From: JABMQB01 sp964575025
Lineage (GTDB): Bacteria; Bacteroidota; Bacteroidia; Bacteroidales; Prolixibacteraceae
DNA: 64,000 nucleotides
NCBI GenBank assembly: GCA_964575025.1
Contig: CAZNPV010000006.1
Location: 43,364 to 107,363 of the forward strand
Direction: 5' to 3'
Below the pieces are notes generated by a model. It saw only the letters and a program-made list of their open reading frames with translations, did not search any database and was not told the origin of the DNA. A program made the position numbers and the translations under genes. Shown one piece after another: positions 16,062 to 24,422 of this stretch. Within the stretch, counting starts at the first letter, position 1; each line of letters opens with the position of its first letter.

Positions 16062-17456
16062 ATGAAGAGGTTTGTGTTTTTTCCCATGCTTTTCTTTTTT
16101 TTCTATGGGATCGGTCAATCCTCAGAGAGGAACGAAAAGCTGGTTTATAAGCTTACTATACAGAAGGAAATAACAGAGGCAACCTGGAGACAGGTGAAAC
16201 AGGCATTTTCTCAGGCTGACACGTTGGAAGCGGATGTTTTTCTGATTCATATGAATACGTATGGAGGAGTAGTTCAGAGTGCTGATTCCATACGTACCAG
16301 GATTCTTGCGAGTGATTTGCCGGTATATGTATTTATTGACAATAATGCAGCATCTGCAGGAGCGCTGATAAGCATTGCCTGCGACAGCATTTACATGCGA
16401 CCCGGTTCGAGTATTGGGGCAGTTACCGTAGTGAACCAAACCGGCGAAGCAATGCCCGACAAGTACCAGTCGTACATGCGTTCCACAATGCGCGCTACTG
16501 CAGAAGCCAAGGGAAAGGATACCATCATTACAGCTGCTGATACGGTTTACAGATGGCGGCGTGATCCGCTTATCGCTGAAGCGATGGTGGATGAAAGGGT
16601 TTACATTGAAGGTATTTCCGATTCAGGGCAGGTGCTTACATTTACCCCCATGGAGGCCATTGAAAACGGATTTTGTGAAGGAATAGCTGAAAATATTCCG
16701 GAAGTTCTTAAGCAAGTGGGTATCGAAGCGTATACCCTGGTTTCGTATGAACCTTCATGGTTAGAAAAAATCATCGGTTTTCTTGTACTTCCCGTCGTAT
16801 CAGGCATCCTGATTATGGCCATCATTGGCGGTATTTATTTCGAATTGCAATCGCCGGGAATTGGGTTTCCCCTGGGAGTTGCGATCCTGGCAACTGTTCT
16901 TTATTTTGCTCCCCTCTACCTGGAAGGTCTGGCTGCCAACTGGGAAATTCTGGTATTTCTTGCCGGACTCATTCTGATTGCTGTGGAAATGTTTGTATTG
17001 CCCGGATTTGGAGTTGCAGGAATAGTGGGTATGCTGCTGGTTTTTTCAGGCTTGGTCCTCAGCCTGGTCGACAATGTCCGGTTTAATTTCGAAACCGTAG
17101 ATTCTTCCCGCCTTGGAACGGCTCTGTTAACGGTCGTCCTTTCTGTTTTTGCGGGTTTTATCACAGCTCTTTACCTTGGGAAAAGGCTGTTTACCGCCCG
17201 TTCCGGTTTATTTCGGAATTTCTCCCTGAAGAAAACTGAGAACGCAGCAGATGGTTACCTTAGTGTGGAATCCTCCATGCTTACACTCAAAGGAAAAAAG
17301 GGAGTGGCAAGAACAGTTTTGCGCCCCTCCGGAAAAGTAATCATTGACGATGAATACTACGACGCCATGGCTGAAAACGGGTATATTGAAAAAGATGACC
17401 CGATCGTGGTAACGCGCATTGAGGCTACACAGCTTTATGTGGAAAAATTATCCTGA
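16062..17456 (+). CDS. NfeD-family membrane-bound serine protease (ClpP-class)
   Basis: A 464-residue NfeD1b-type protein. A signal peptide is followed by a ClpP/crotonase-fold protease domain (residues about 30-230) containing NTYGGVVQSADSIRTRI and the Ser nucleophile in NNAASAGALIS. A block of four to five membrane helices follows (about 240-370), then a C-terminal soluble OB-fold NfeD domain (about 390-464: KGKKGVARTVLRPSGKVIIDD). Related proteases act in membrane quality control and are often paired with a stomatin/flotillin gene; no such partner is seen here. The close spacing to mqnA suggests co-transcription. Confidence 0.88.
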   Translation: MKRFVFFPMLFFFFYGIGQSSERNEKLVYKLTIQKEITEATWRQVKQAFSQADTLEADVFLIHMNTYGGVVQSADSIRTRILASDLPVYVFIDNNAASAGALISIACDSIYMRPGSSIGAVTVVNQTGEAMPDKYQSYMRSTMRATAEAKGKDTIITAADTVYRWRRDPLIAEAMVDERVYIEGISDSGQVLTFTPMEAIENGFCEGIAENIPEVLKQVGIEAYTLVSYEPSWLEKIIGFLVLPVVSGILIMAIIGGIYFELQSPGIGFPLGVAILATVLYFAPLYLEGLAANWEILVFLAGLILIAVEMFVLPGFGVAGIVGMLLVFSGLVLSLVDNVRFNFETVDSSRLGTALLTVVLSVFAGFITALYLGKRLFTARSGLFRNFSLKKTENAADGYLSVESSMLTLKGKKGVARTVLRPSGKVIIDDEYYDAMAENGYIEKDDPIVVTRIEATQLYVEKLS

Positions 17457-17669
17457 TCCCGGTTATCTTTGCTGCTATTCATCTTAACGATTTTTTATTC
17501 CGTCATATCGAAATAATTAGGGTTATCAGAGGAGCTTTCCTAATTTTGATGGTAAATGTATGTGAGGTTCCTGCCTTTCCTCCGGAAACGGGCCAGCTCT
17601 CCGAAGAGCGATCCAACCTACAAAGGACGGCAGGCAGGAGACTCATAGAAAACAAATAGTTATAATCCT

Positions 17670-18269
17670 ATGAAAACAAAAAATGTCCTTACGGTCTTCC
17701 TGGTTACCCTCTTTTTATCCGGTTGCGTGGTTTATTCTTTCTATCCTTTGTATAAACAAAGCGACCTGTTTCCCAATGATCTGTTAACCGGTGAATGGTA
17801 TGACAGTGATTCAACATGCTGGAAATTTGAACACCCCTATAAAGGAGAAAAAATTGAGGAAAACCTGGATAAGACCAGGTATATCCTTAAAATGAAAGCA
17901 AAAGGGGACGATGATTTTACGAAACATGAATTCGATGTTATTCTCATTGATCTGGAGGGGCATTATTTTGCAGATTTCTATTTGAATGATTACGAATCGG
18001 ATGATTTTGGATTGTTCGATTTTCATATTATTCCGGTTCATACCTTTGCCAAACTTACTTTTGAAGAGGATAATCTGTTGATTAACTGGTTTAATCAGGA
18101 TTGGCTGGAAGAGCTGATCAAACAAAATAAAGTCAGAATTCATCACGAAAACAACGGGGATATCATTCTTCTGACTGCCAAACCTGAAGAGTTACAAAAG
18201 TTTGTGATAAAATATGCAGATACAAATGAGGCGTTTGAGGATGGCCTTGAAGCAGTGTTGAAACGGTAA
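17670..18269 (+). CDS. Predicted lipoprotein of unknown function
   Basis: A 199-residue protein with a signal peptide ending in the lipobox LSGC (Cys19), followed by VVYSFYPLYKQSDLFPNDLLTGEWYDSDSTCWKF. The mature part is rich in acidic and aromatic residues and predicted mainly beta (lipocalin-like appearance is an impression only). No family is recognised with confidence. Its stop is 4 bases before the GTG start of a LytS-type sensor kinase, so the three genes lipoprotein-kinase-regulator probably form one operon. The lipoprotein may be an envelope component watched by that system (inference). Confidence 0.7.
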   Translation: MKTKNVLTVFLVTLFLSGCVVYSFYPLYKQSDLFPNDLLTGEWYDSDSTCWKFEHPYKGEKIEENLDKTRYILKMKAKGDDDFTKHEFDVILIDLEGHYFADFYLNDYESDDFGLFDFHIIPVHTFAKLTFEEDNLLINWFNQDWLEELIKQNKVRIHHENNGDIILLTAKPEELQKFVIKYADTNEAFEDGLEAVLKR

Positions 18270-18273
18270 GCCC

Positions 18274-19308
18274 GTGTTTAAAAAATTGTTCATCATAGGA
18301 GATCGTATAGCAAGGAACAGGATATTGCAACATATTCTGTTCTGGGCTTTGTCGTTCCTTGTTTTAATCAATATACTCAAGGTATCGGCTGATATCCAAC
18401 CTATCGATTTTGTATATACTGCTTTTTTTCATCTTCCGGTTTTAGTCGCTGTCTATCTGAATCTTTTTGTACTGTTCCCTTTGTTTCTTGAAAAAAGAAG
18501 GTTTATGGTGTATGGTTTGCTGGTGGCTGCAGTGCTCACCTTGGGCTGGTTGCTGTATGACCTTTTGTTCGGACGATGGATTGATTACATTTTCCCTGGA
18601 TACTATTTTATTGCCTATTATAATTTCCGGGATATCGTACTGTATCTGTCCATATATATTGCATCAACAAGCCTTATTAAACTGGCCAGAGGATGGTTCA
18701 GGCTCCAGGAAATTCAGAAAGAAAAAACCCTGATCGAACTTAAGGCTCTGAAGTCACAGGTGAATCCACATTTTCTTTTTAACTCCCTTAACAGCATTTT
18801 CAGCCTGGCCAGAAAATCGTCTCCGGTATTACCCGAAGTAATACTAAGGCTTAGTAGACTAATGCGTTATGTAATCTATGAAACCGATGTCGAGCAGATA
18901 TCCCTGAAAAGGGAGATTGAAGTATTGAAAGATTATATTGAATTACAGAAATTACGAAGCCACGACTCGGAGAACATACAGATGGAAATTATCGGAGAAA
19001 TTGAAGACCATACCATTGCTCCCCTGCTTTTTCTCCCCTTTACGGAAAACAGTTTCAAACATGGAATAAAAGGGGGGATACAAGATCCCTTTATACACAT
19101 CCGGTTTGAAATTACCGGAGGAGTACTGAATTTTGAGATTGAAAATAAGAAGGCTGAATCCGGAGAAATCCCGAACAGAGAAAGCAAAGGGATTGGCATC
19201 CGGAATGTGCAGCGAAGGTTAAATTTAATATACCCGGGGGCTCATCTATTGAAAATTTCGGAAACAGCAGAGCGGTTTAAGGTATTGGTACAGGTACAGT
19301 TGATTTGA
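18274..19308 (+). CDS. LytS/YehU-type sensor histidine kinase
   Basis: A 344-residue membrane kinase. Four hydrophobic segments lie in residues 18-135, followed by a short linker. The His_kinase domain has the phospho-acceptor in KSQVNPHFLFNSLNSIF (His166), and the ATPase domain contains PLLFLPFTENSFKHGIKGG (N box) and SKGIGIRNVQRRL. There is no dedicated extracellular sensor domain, so the signal is probably sensed in or near the membrane. The start is a GTG at 18274; no closer ATG gives the full first helix. The LytTR regulator gene lies 117 bases downstream and is the obvious partner. Confidence 0.9.
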   Translation: MFKKLFIIGDRIARNRILQHILFWALSFLVLINILKVSADIQPIDFVYTAFFHLPVLVAVYLNLFVLFPLFLEKRRFMVYGLLVAAVLTLGWLLYDLLFGRWIDYIFPGYYFIAYYNFRDIVLYLSIYIASTSLIKLARGWFRLQEIQKEKTLIELKALKSQVNPHFLFNSLNSIFSLARKSSPVLPEVILRLSRLMRYVIYETDVEQISLKREIEVLKDYIELQKLRSHDSENIQMEIIGEIEDHTIAPLLFLPFTENSFKHGIKGGIQDPFIHIRFEITGGVLNFEIENKKAESGEIPNRESKGIGIRNVQRRLNLIYPGAHLLKISETAERFKVLVQVQLI

Positions 19309-19425
19309 CCGTGAACCTACTCAACCTGTTTTATTGACGGGACACCATACCTGAATTGGAAAAAAAGACGTTCTTTTGAAGAGATGCTATGCACTATAAA
19401 GCGATGAAGGCAAAAGCTTTTGAAT

Positions 19426-20124
19426 ATGGTTATTAAATGTCTGATCATTGATGATGAACCCCTGGCCCAGGATATATTGAAAGATTATGTGGCAGCATCT
19501 CCTGAGCTTGAGCTGGTGCAGGTCTGTAACGATGCACTGGAAGCGGGTGAGGTGCTGCAGGAAGAAAAGATCGATCTGCTCTTTCTTGATATCAATATGC
19601 CCAGGCTGACTGGGATCAGTTTTATTAAAAGCCTTAGCTACACTCCCTTGTGTGTGTTCATTACTGCCTATCCGCAATATGCCGTTGAAGGTTTTGAAGT
19701 GGATGCTGTCGATTACCTTTTAAAGCCTGTTGCTTTCGGGCGCTTCCGGAAAGCCGTGAACAGGGCTTTGGAACGAATGGAAAATAAATTGGGGCAAACC
19801 CCTTCTGAAAGCGGTTTTATACTGGTGAAAGCAGACAAGAAAAACTACCGGATAGGTTATGACGAATTGCTGTTTCTTGAGGCAATGGGCGATTATGTGA
19901 TGTTTCGGCTAACCGATAAAAAACTGATGGCCCATGGCACCATGAAACAGTTTCAGTCACGCTTACCCGCTTCTTTGTTTCAACGGATCCATAAGTCGTA
20001 TGTAATTAACTTGAAAAAAATTAATTATATGGAAGGGAACCAAATAAAGATTGGGGACGATAAATTGCCGGTAAGTCTGACCTACAGGGAAGATTTGGTA
20101 AAAGCCCTGAATGGAAACAACTGA
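19426..20124 (+). CDS. LytTR-family response regulator
   Basis: A 232-residue regulator. The receiver domain (1-120) has the acidic pair in CLIIDDEPLAQ, the phospho-acceptor Asp55 in LLFLDINMPRLTG, Thr/Ala in FITAYPQYAVEGF and Lys in DYLLKPVAFGRF. The C-terminal LytTR DNA-binding domain (about 135-230) includes FLEAMGDYVMFRL and RIHKSYVINLKKINYMEGNQ. It is paired with the LytS-type kinase just upstream. The ATG at 19426 is preferred over an in-frame TTG at 19420. Its targets are unknown; the preceding lipoprotein gene is a candidate by position. Confidence 0.92.
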   Translation: MVIKCLIIDDEPLAQDILKDYVAASPELELVQVCNDALEAGEVLQEEKIDLLFLDINMPRLTGISFIKSLSYTPLCVFITAYPQYAVEGFEVDAVDYLLKPVAFGRFRKAVNRALERMENKLGQTPSESGFILVKADKKNYRIGYDELLFLEAMGDYVMFRLTDKKLMAHGTMKQFQSRLPASLFQRIHKSYVINLKKINYMEGNQIKIGDDKLPVSLTYREDLVKALNGNN

Positions 20125-20193
20125 GGGTTTCCCCTATACGGATTGTTCCCGTATTCAGAATTTCCAGGCCCGGATTGCCAAATCCCTTTATCC

Positions 20194-20955
20194 TCATTTT
20201 TGTATTAAAGACAGATCAAGTGTCTTGGCATAGGAATATCCAATTTCATATATTTCATCTGCGTGGCTGGCTTTCAATACATCAAACTTATCCAGTTTTG
20301 TGGGTTCGATATAGAGGTGTGATTGTTTTTTTGCATAATCGATATGGGCATGTATTTGCAGGTAGAAAGTACGTATGGCAATCTGGATCAGGTTTTTTAG
20401 CTTTCCGGTTTCATTGACAGGATTGATATTCTGTGTGATTATATATTTGCATTTTCCCAGGATGGGTTGCAGAGGCAGGTTGTTGAGTACGCCGCCGTCG
20501 ACATACTGGGAATCGTTGAGAGTTACCGGGGGAAACAGAACAGGGATGGAAGAGGAAGCCAGGATAATTTTATGCAACGGTCCCTGATTAAAATATTCCA
20601 TTCTTCCGGTATTCAGGTTGGATGCTCCAATAAATAAAGGCGTTTCCAGGTCTTCAAGGTTTTGTTGTTGTATCTCTTTTTTCAGCAGGTCTTCAAGTCC
20701 ATCCAGGCGAAACAATCCGTCGATAGGGAATTGGATTTTTGTATAATGCAGGAATCCACCCCGGGAGAGGATTTTATGTGTTTCCAGGGGTGTTTTGCCA
20801 CTGGCTATAAATGCTCCTGCAATCGCTCCGGCGCTTACTCCTGAGATAACATCCGGGGTTATCCCGTTTTCCAGGAAGTACTGGAGGATCCCCAGGTGGG
20901 CAAACCCACGTGCACCGCCGCCACTCAGCACAAATCCGGTTTTGTATTTTTTCAT
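20194..20955 (-). CDS. Patatin-like phospholipase
   Basis: A 253-residue patatin-family lipid acyl hydrolase. It has the oxyanion-hole GGGARGFAHLG, the nucleophile elbow GVSAGA (Ser41) and the catalytic Asp153 in VDGGVLNN, forming the Ser-Asp dyad. There is no signal peptide, so it is expected in the cytoplasm or at the inner membrane face. It is close to the shorter RssA/YlbK-type members without extra domains. It reads convergently with the LytTR regulator and lies 33 bases downstream of the GH8 gene on the same strand. A functional link to GH8 is not evident. Confidence 0.9.
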   Translation of the reverse strand: MKKYKTGFVLSGGGARGFAHLGILQYFLENGITPDVISGVSAGAIAGAFIASGKTPLETHKILSRGGFLHYTKIQFPIDGLFRLDGLEDLLKKEIQQQNLEDLETPLFIGASNLNTGRMEYFNQGPLHKIILASSSIPVLFPPVTLNDSQYVDGGVLNNLPLQPILGKCKYIITQNINPVNETGKLKNLIQIAIRTFYLQIHAHIDYAKKQSHLYIEPTKLDKFDVLKASHADEIYEIGYSYAKTLDLSLIQK

Positions 20956-20988
20956 CTGATTATAATCGTTTCATTTTTATGCCATCGG

Positions 20989-22293
20989 TTATGGTTTCCA
21001 GATCCTGAATTTTCCGCTGCAATGCAACAGACTCATCATATATAAGGTTCCGTCGTAGTATCTTTCTCCATGCGATTCGGGTACAGGGGTATTCCAGAAT
21101 TCCTCCACAAATTCCGGGGCCAGTTCGTGGTCGGCAGCCAGGCTAAGGACGGCGCTGGTAGCAACCAGGCCGGCACGGTGTGTGGAATCGAGCACTTCCC
21201 CTTCATGGGTAAACCTGTGGCCAAAAGAATCCACGCCAAAAGAGGCAAAAAAGCGCTGCAGGCGGTTGCTGAGTTCCACCTCGCGGGGATCTTTCTGCCA
21301 CCACGACCAGTCGAATGCCCAGTTCGACTGGGTGCGCCATGAATCGTAGGCAAACGTCATAGCCCGGCGGTTCCATGGTGTTTCCCTCAGCGATCCGTCA
21401 AAGTTGGCATAGTCGGTACACAACCCGGTTTCAGGATGAACGTGTTTGTAAAAGAAAGCCCGGCTGCTGTCAGCTGCTATCGACCAGAATTCGCGGTCTT
21501 CTTCAGGTCCCCAGCGTGCCCAGAGTTCATAAAATCCCGGCAAATGATACGAGGGATCCGTATGATCATTTCTTCCGATATCCGGTACAAAAAGAATCAT
21601 GTGATGCTCTTCACTAACCATCGGACCAATGGTGCGCTGTCCGAAACGGGTAGGGCCCGTAATTACCGGATGGTGCCGCATGGTATACAGGATGGTATCA
21701 GCCCACATTTTATAATTGTAAATTCCTTCGCCATTGCCCCAGCGGTTTGCTGCAAAATAAAGAGCCATTGCAAAGTATTCCTCCCCATCAGGAGCTGGAG
21801 TTTCTGCACGCGGCGTGCCGTCAAGGTTCATGGACCAGGAAAAATACCCCTGGTTGGGATGCCCTTCGGTATCTACGTACATATAGGTTTTAGACCAGTT
21901 CCATAAAGCATCGAACTCCTCTTTTTTATCCATCTGAACGCAGATCATCATTCCGTATGACATGCCTTCGCTTCGAATATCCCCGCTGTTGATGTCGATT
22001 AGCATCCCCAGCTTTCCGTGATCATTTTCTCCGGCTTCACGGTAAATAACCTGGGTGCTGTCACCATGAAAAAGCTGCCGGAAGGCTCCTTCCACTTTGG
22101 CATCAATTTCTTCCTGTGTATGTCCGTTCTCCAGAAAAAGATTCCGGTAATTGCCTGTTTTATAAGCACCTTTCCCATCTTCAGGATGTGAACAGGAACC
22201 TATCATAACTGTCAGAATTGACAACAAAGTGACCATAAAAAGGGATGCGTGGTTTTTAATTCCCTGAATTTTAACGCGATACGTTGGTTGCAT
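20989..22293 (-). CDS. GH8 glycoside hydrolase lipoprotein, exo-oligoxylanase-like
   Basis: A 434-residue GH8-family enzyme. The signal region ends in IGSC (Cys34), so it is probably a lipoprotein. The true start may be the internal Met20. The general-acid region is DIRSEGMSYGMMI (Glu109), followed by FDALWNWSKTYM, NQGYFSWSMNLDG and PDGEEYFAMALYFA. The overall layout resembles the reducing-end xylose-releasing exo-oligoxylanases (Rex) rather than the GH8 endoglucanases. It would trim xylo-oligosaccharides in the periplasm or at the cell surface. It lies 88 bases from a beta-helix protein gene on the same strand. No SusC/SusD pair is in the window, so this is at most a minimal locus. Confidence 0.85.
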   Translation of the reverse strand: MQPTYRVKIQGIKNHASLFMVTLLSILTVMIGSCSHPEDGKGAYKTGNYRNLFLENGHTQEEIDAKVEGAFRQLFHGDSTQVIYREAGENDHGKLGMLIDINSGDIRSEGMSYGMMICVQMDKKEEFDALWNWSKTYMYVDTEGHPNQGYFSWSMNLDGTPRAETPAPDGEEYFAMALYFAANRWGNGEGIYNYKMWADTILYTMRHHPVITGPTRFGQRTIGPMVSEEHHMILFVPDIGRNDHTDPSYHLPGFYELWARWGPEEDREFWSIAADSSRAFFYKHVHPETGLCTDYANFDGSLRETPWNRRAMTFAYDSWRTQSNWAFDWSWWQKDPREVELSNRLQRFFASFGVDSFGHRFTHEGEVLDSTHRAGLVATSAVLSLAADHELAPEFVEEFWNTPVPESHGERYYDGTLYMMSLLHCSGKFRIWKP

Positions 22294-22381
22294 CTTTTTA
22301 ATTTTAAGAGTAACGGGGTTAAAAAAAATCTGTTTTTTATTCTACTGTATATCAAATTATTCGTAGCTTAATTGTTGCATT

Positions 22382-24274
22382 TTATTCCTGAACGGTCACG
22401 GGATAAGCCCCTGGATAGGGGCCCTGTTTATCCCTTCCGGTCAGATGATAAATATATTCAGGTGATTCAGCAGCTGTTTGTGTTCCCGCAAAATTTTTCA
22501 TCAACCGGTAATTCCCCAGGTACGAACTTTTAAACAGAGGTCCTTTGTAATTTATCAGGCTTTTGCTGTTTGTTGCGTAATCCGTTTTTGTTTTGTTCAG
22601 TTCGCCGGGTGAGTTGAACGGAGTTTGGCACTGACCGTTCAGTTTCTGGCTCAGCCAGATGATGGGCAGGGATTTGTTTTTCTTTACGTACACATTGTGG
22701 TTGAGCTTTTTCAGAGCCGGTTCTGTGAGTCTTTCACACATAAAATCAGGTTGCCAGATAAACAGCAGAGGGCGTGTGAAGTTTTCGTCTCCGGTAAGCA
22801 GGTTGTTGACAAATTCATGGCCGGTGCGTTCTTCCACGCCGGGTCCTGTCCGGGGGTGCCAGCCAAAATGGTCTCCCTCGGCACTGCGCTGGTCCCGCCC
22901 AAAACAGGCAAGGCTGTTGATAAATGTATTTTGATATACTTTAACATTGCAACTGTTCAGAACCAGTATTGCATGGTCGCAGTTAACAAATACATTGCCG
23001 GCGCATACAGCTCCTTTAGAGATTTCAAAAAAGAACCCGTTCTGACTCGGCCATACCCTTGTGGGAGTAAATTTCTCTGTTACAAAACCTATATTTTCAA
23101 GCCAGTTGTTTGTGAATACTCCGTCAACATTTCCCACATCGTACCAGATACCGTTGGAGTAGGGGAGGTCGATGATCAGGTTGTCGTTGCAGGTAACCCG
23201 GTGGGTCTGGTTGAATATTTTTACCGCCGCGGGGTAATAGCCGGTAATCCGTTCGATGTTGTTGCGTGTAAAAATATTCCGTTCAAGCAAAACATCGTTT
23301 GAACAATTAATGTATACGCCCTCTGTACTTGTGTCGCTTACCTTACAATGGCGCAGGGTTAATTTATCGCCCATCAACCATGCCCCGACTCTTCCGCAGA
23401 ACGAGATTTCACAATGTTCAAGTGTGGTTCCTACCACCTCTTTCCCGAGTTCCGATTCGTCCATAGGCCCCTGGGCATAGGTGCCATCGATGGCTAATCC
23501 CTGATAGGCATATTGCGTAAAAGTGATGCCTTTTATAACCGGCCCGGTTTTATCTGATTTTTTGCCATGTGCCTCACGGGTAACTCTTTCCATGGCGATG
23601 TTAAAAGCAGTGATCTCAACCTGTTTATCTGTTGGGTCGGTACCGATGTACACCATTTTATCGTTGTAATCGATGTAGTAGGTGTCTTCCGTAATTTCGT
23701 CCAGCCAGCCTGCCGACTGGAGGAATTTCCCGTCGATAAAAACCATGTCGTTGTTGAACCGGTGGAGCGGTGTGTAGATGCCTTCCCGTTCTTTTCTCCA
23801 CCAGTCTTGCGGAGCCATGGGGAAAAGGTGTTCCCAGGAAGTACGCCATAGGCCGTTTCCGAGGTTTTGCCATTCGTTGGCTACATGGGTTCCTTTTAAT
23901 ACCGGCTGTTCATCGGCATAAGGTTGAAGCGTGATCCCCTGGTTCAAAATCAGGTTGCCGGTACGGTAGGTGCCCCCGCGCAAAATGATGGCATCGCCTG
24001 TGACAACCCGGGCAATGGCGGATTCAAGTTTCAGCGGGTCTTCCAACGTATTTCCTGTGGCTCCCGGATCCCCGTCAGGGGATACATAGTAGAGGGTTCC
24101 CGGAACATCAGGTAATTCATAGTTTTGTTGAACAGGTCCGTAGGGGCCTCCCGAAGGTTGTGCTGTAAGATGTAATGATATAAGCAACCCGGGAAGAAAA
24201 GGTAAAAGAAAACAGATGCGGTTTTGCATTCGTATAGATTTTTGGTTTAATCCTGATCCAGATTTTCGATTCAT
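22382..24274 (-). CDS. Secreted right-handed parallel beta-helix protein, possible glycosidase or lyase
   Basis: A 630-residue protein with a hydrophobic N-terminal export segment (ICFLLPFLPGLLISLHLTA). A DUF1565-like opening follows (TLYYVSPDGDPGATG..., then AIILRGGTYRTGNLIL). The body has many turns of a parallel beta-helix, with Asn-rich rungs such as NDNLIIDLPYSNGIWYDVGN and HAILVLNSCNVKVYQNTF. This fold is shared by polysaccharide lyases, GH28-like enzymes and the GH120 beta-xylosidases. Its GH8 exo-oligoxylanase neighbour would suit a xylosidase, but I cannot identify catalytic residues with certainty. No type IX C-terminal sorting domain is seen. Confidence 0.75.
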   Translation of the reverse strand: MNRKSGSGLNQKSIRMQNRICFLLPFLPGLLISLHLTAQPSGGPYGPVQQNYELPDVPGTLYYVSPDGDPGATGNTLEDPLKLESAIARVVTGDAIILRGGTYRTGNLILNQGITLQPYADEQPVLKGTHVANEWQNLGNGLWRTSWEHLFPMAPQDWWRKEREGIYTPLHRFNNDMVFIDGKFLQSAGWLDEITEDTYYIDYNDKMVYIGTDPTDKQVEITAFNIAMERVTREAHGKKSDKTGPVIKGITFTQYAYQGLAIDGTYAQGPMDESELGKEVVGTTLEHCEISFCGRVGAWLMGDKLTLRHCKVSDTSTEGVYINCSNDVLLERNIFTRNNIERITGYYPAAVKIFNQTHRVTCNDNLIIDLPYSNGIWYDVGNVDGVFTNNWLENIGFVTEKFTPTRVWPSQNGFFFEISKGAVCAGNVFVNCDHAILVLNSCNVKVYQNTFINSLACFGRDQRSAEGDHFGWHPRTGPGVEERTGHEFVNNLLTGDENFTRPLLFIWQPDFMCERLTEPALKKLNHNVYVKKNKSLPIIWLSQKLNGQCQTPFNSPGELNKTKTDYATNSKSLINYKGPLFKSSYLGNYRLMKNFAGTQTAAESPEYIYHLTGRDKQGPYPGAYPVTVQE

Positions 24275-24368
24275 AAGGTTATAAAATTAAAACAATTTTT
24301 TCAGATAAAGGAACGGGAGTCGAACTTTCCTAAGTCCGGCAAGAAGAATAAAGGAGTTTTGCGTTCAT

Positions 24369-24387
24369 CTTTCCCGACCTGGGAAAG
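24369..24387. other. Perfect 7-bp hairpin between nqrF and the beta-helix gene
   Basis: CTTTCCC-GACCT-GGGAAAG lies in the 148-base gap after nqrF. There is no T run on the nqrF strand, so a terminator is possible but not clear. Nearby TAAGTCCGG and AAAGTCCGG form a short direct repeat. Confidence 0.4.
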
Positions 24388-24422
24388 TTAAAGTCCGGAA
24401 ACTCGAAATCCTGAAGCTGGGT

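Noticed and set aside
22382..24274. Firm assignment as GH120 beta-xylosidase
   Set aside because: The fold and neighbour fit, but I could not identify the family's catalytic residues, so only the fold is claimed.
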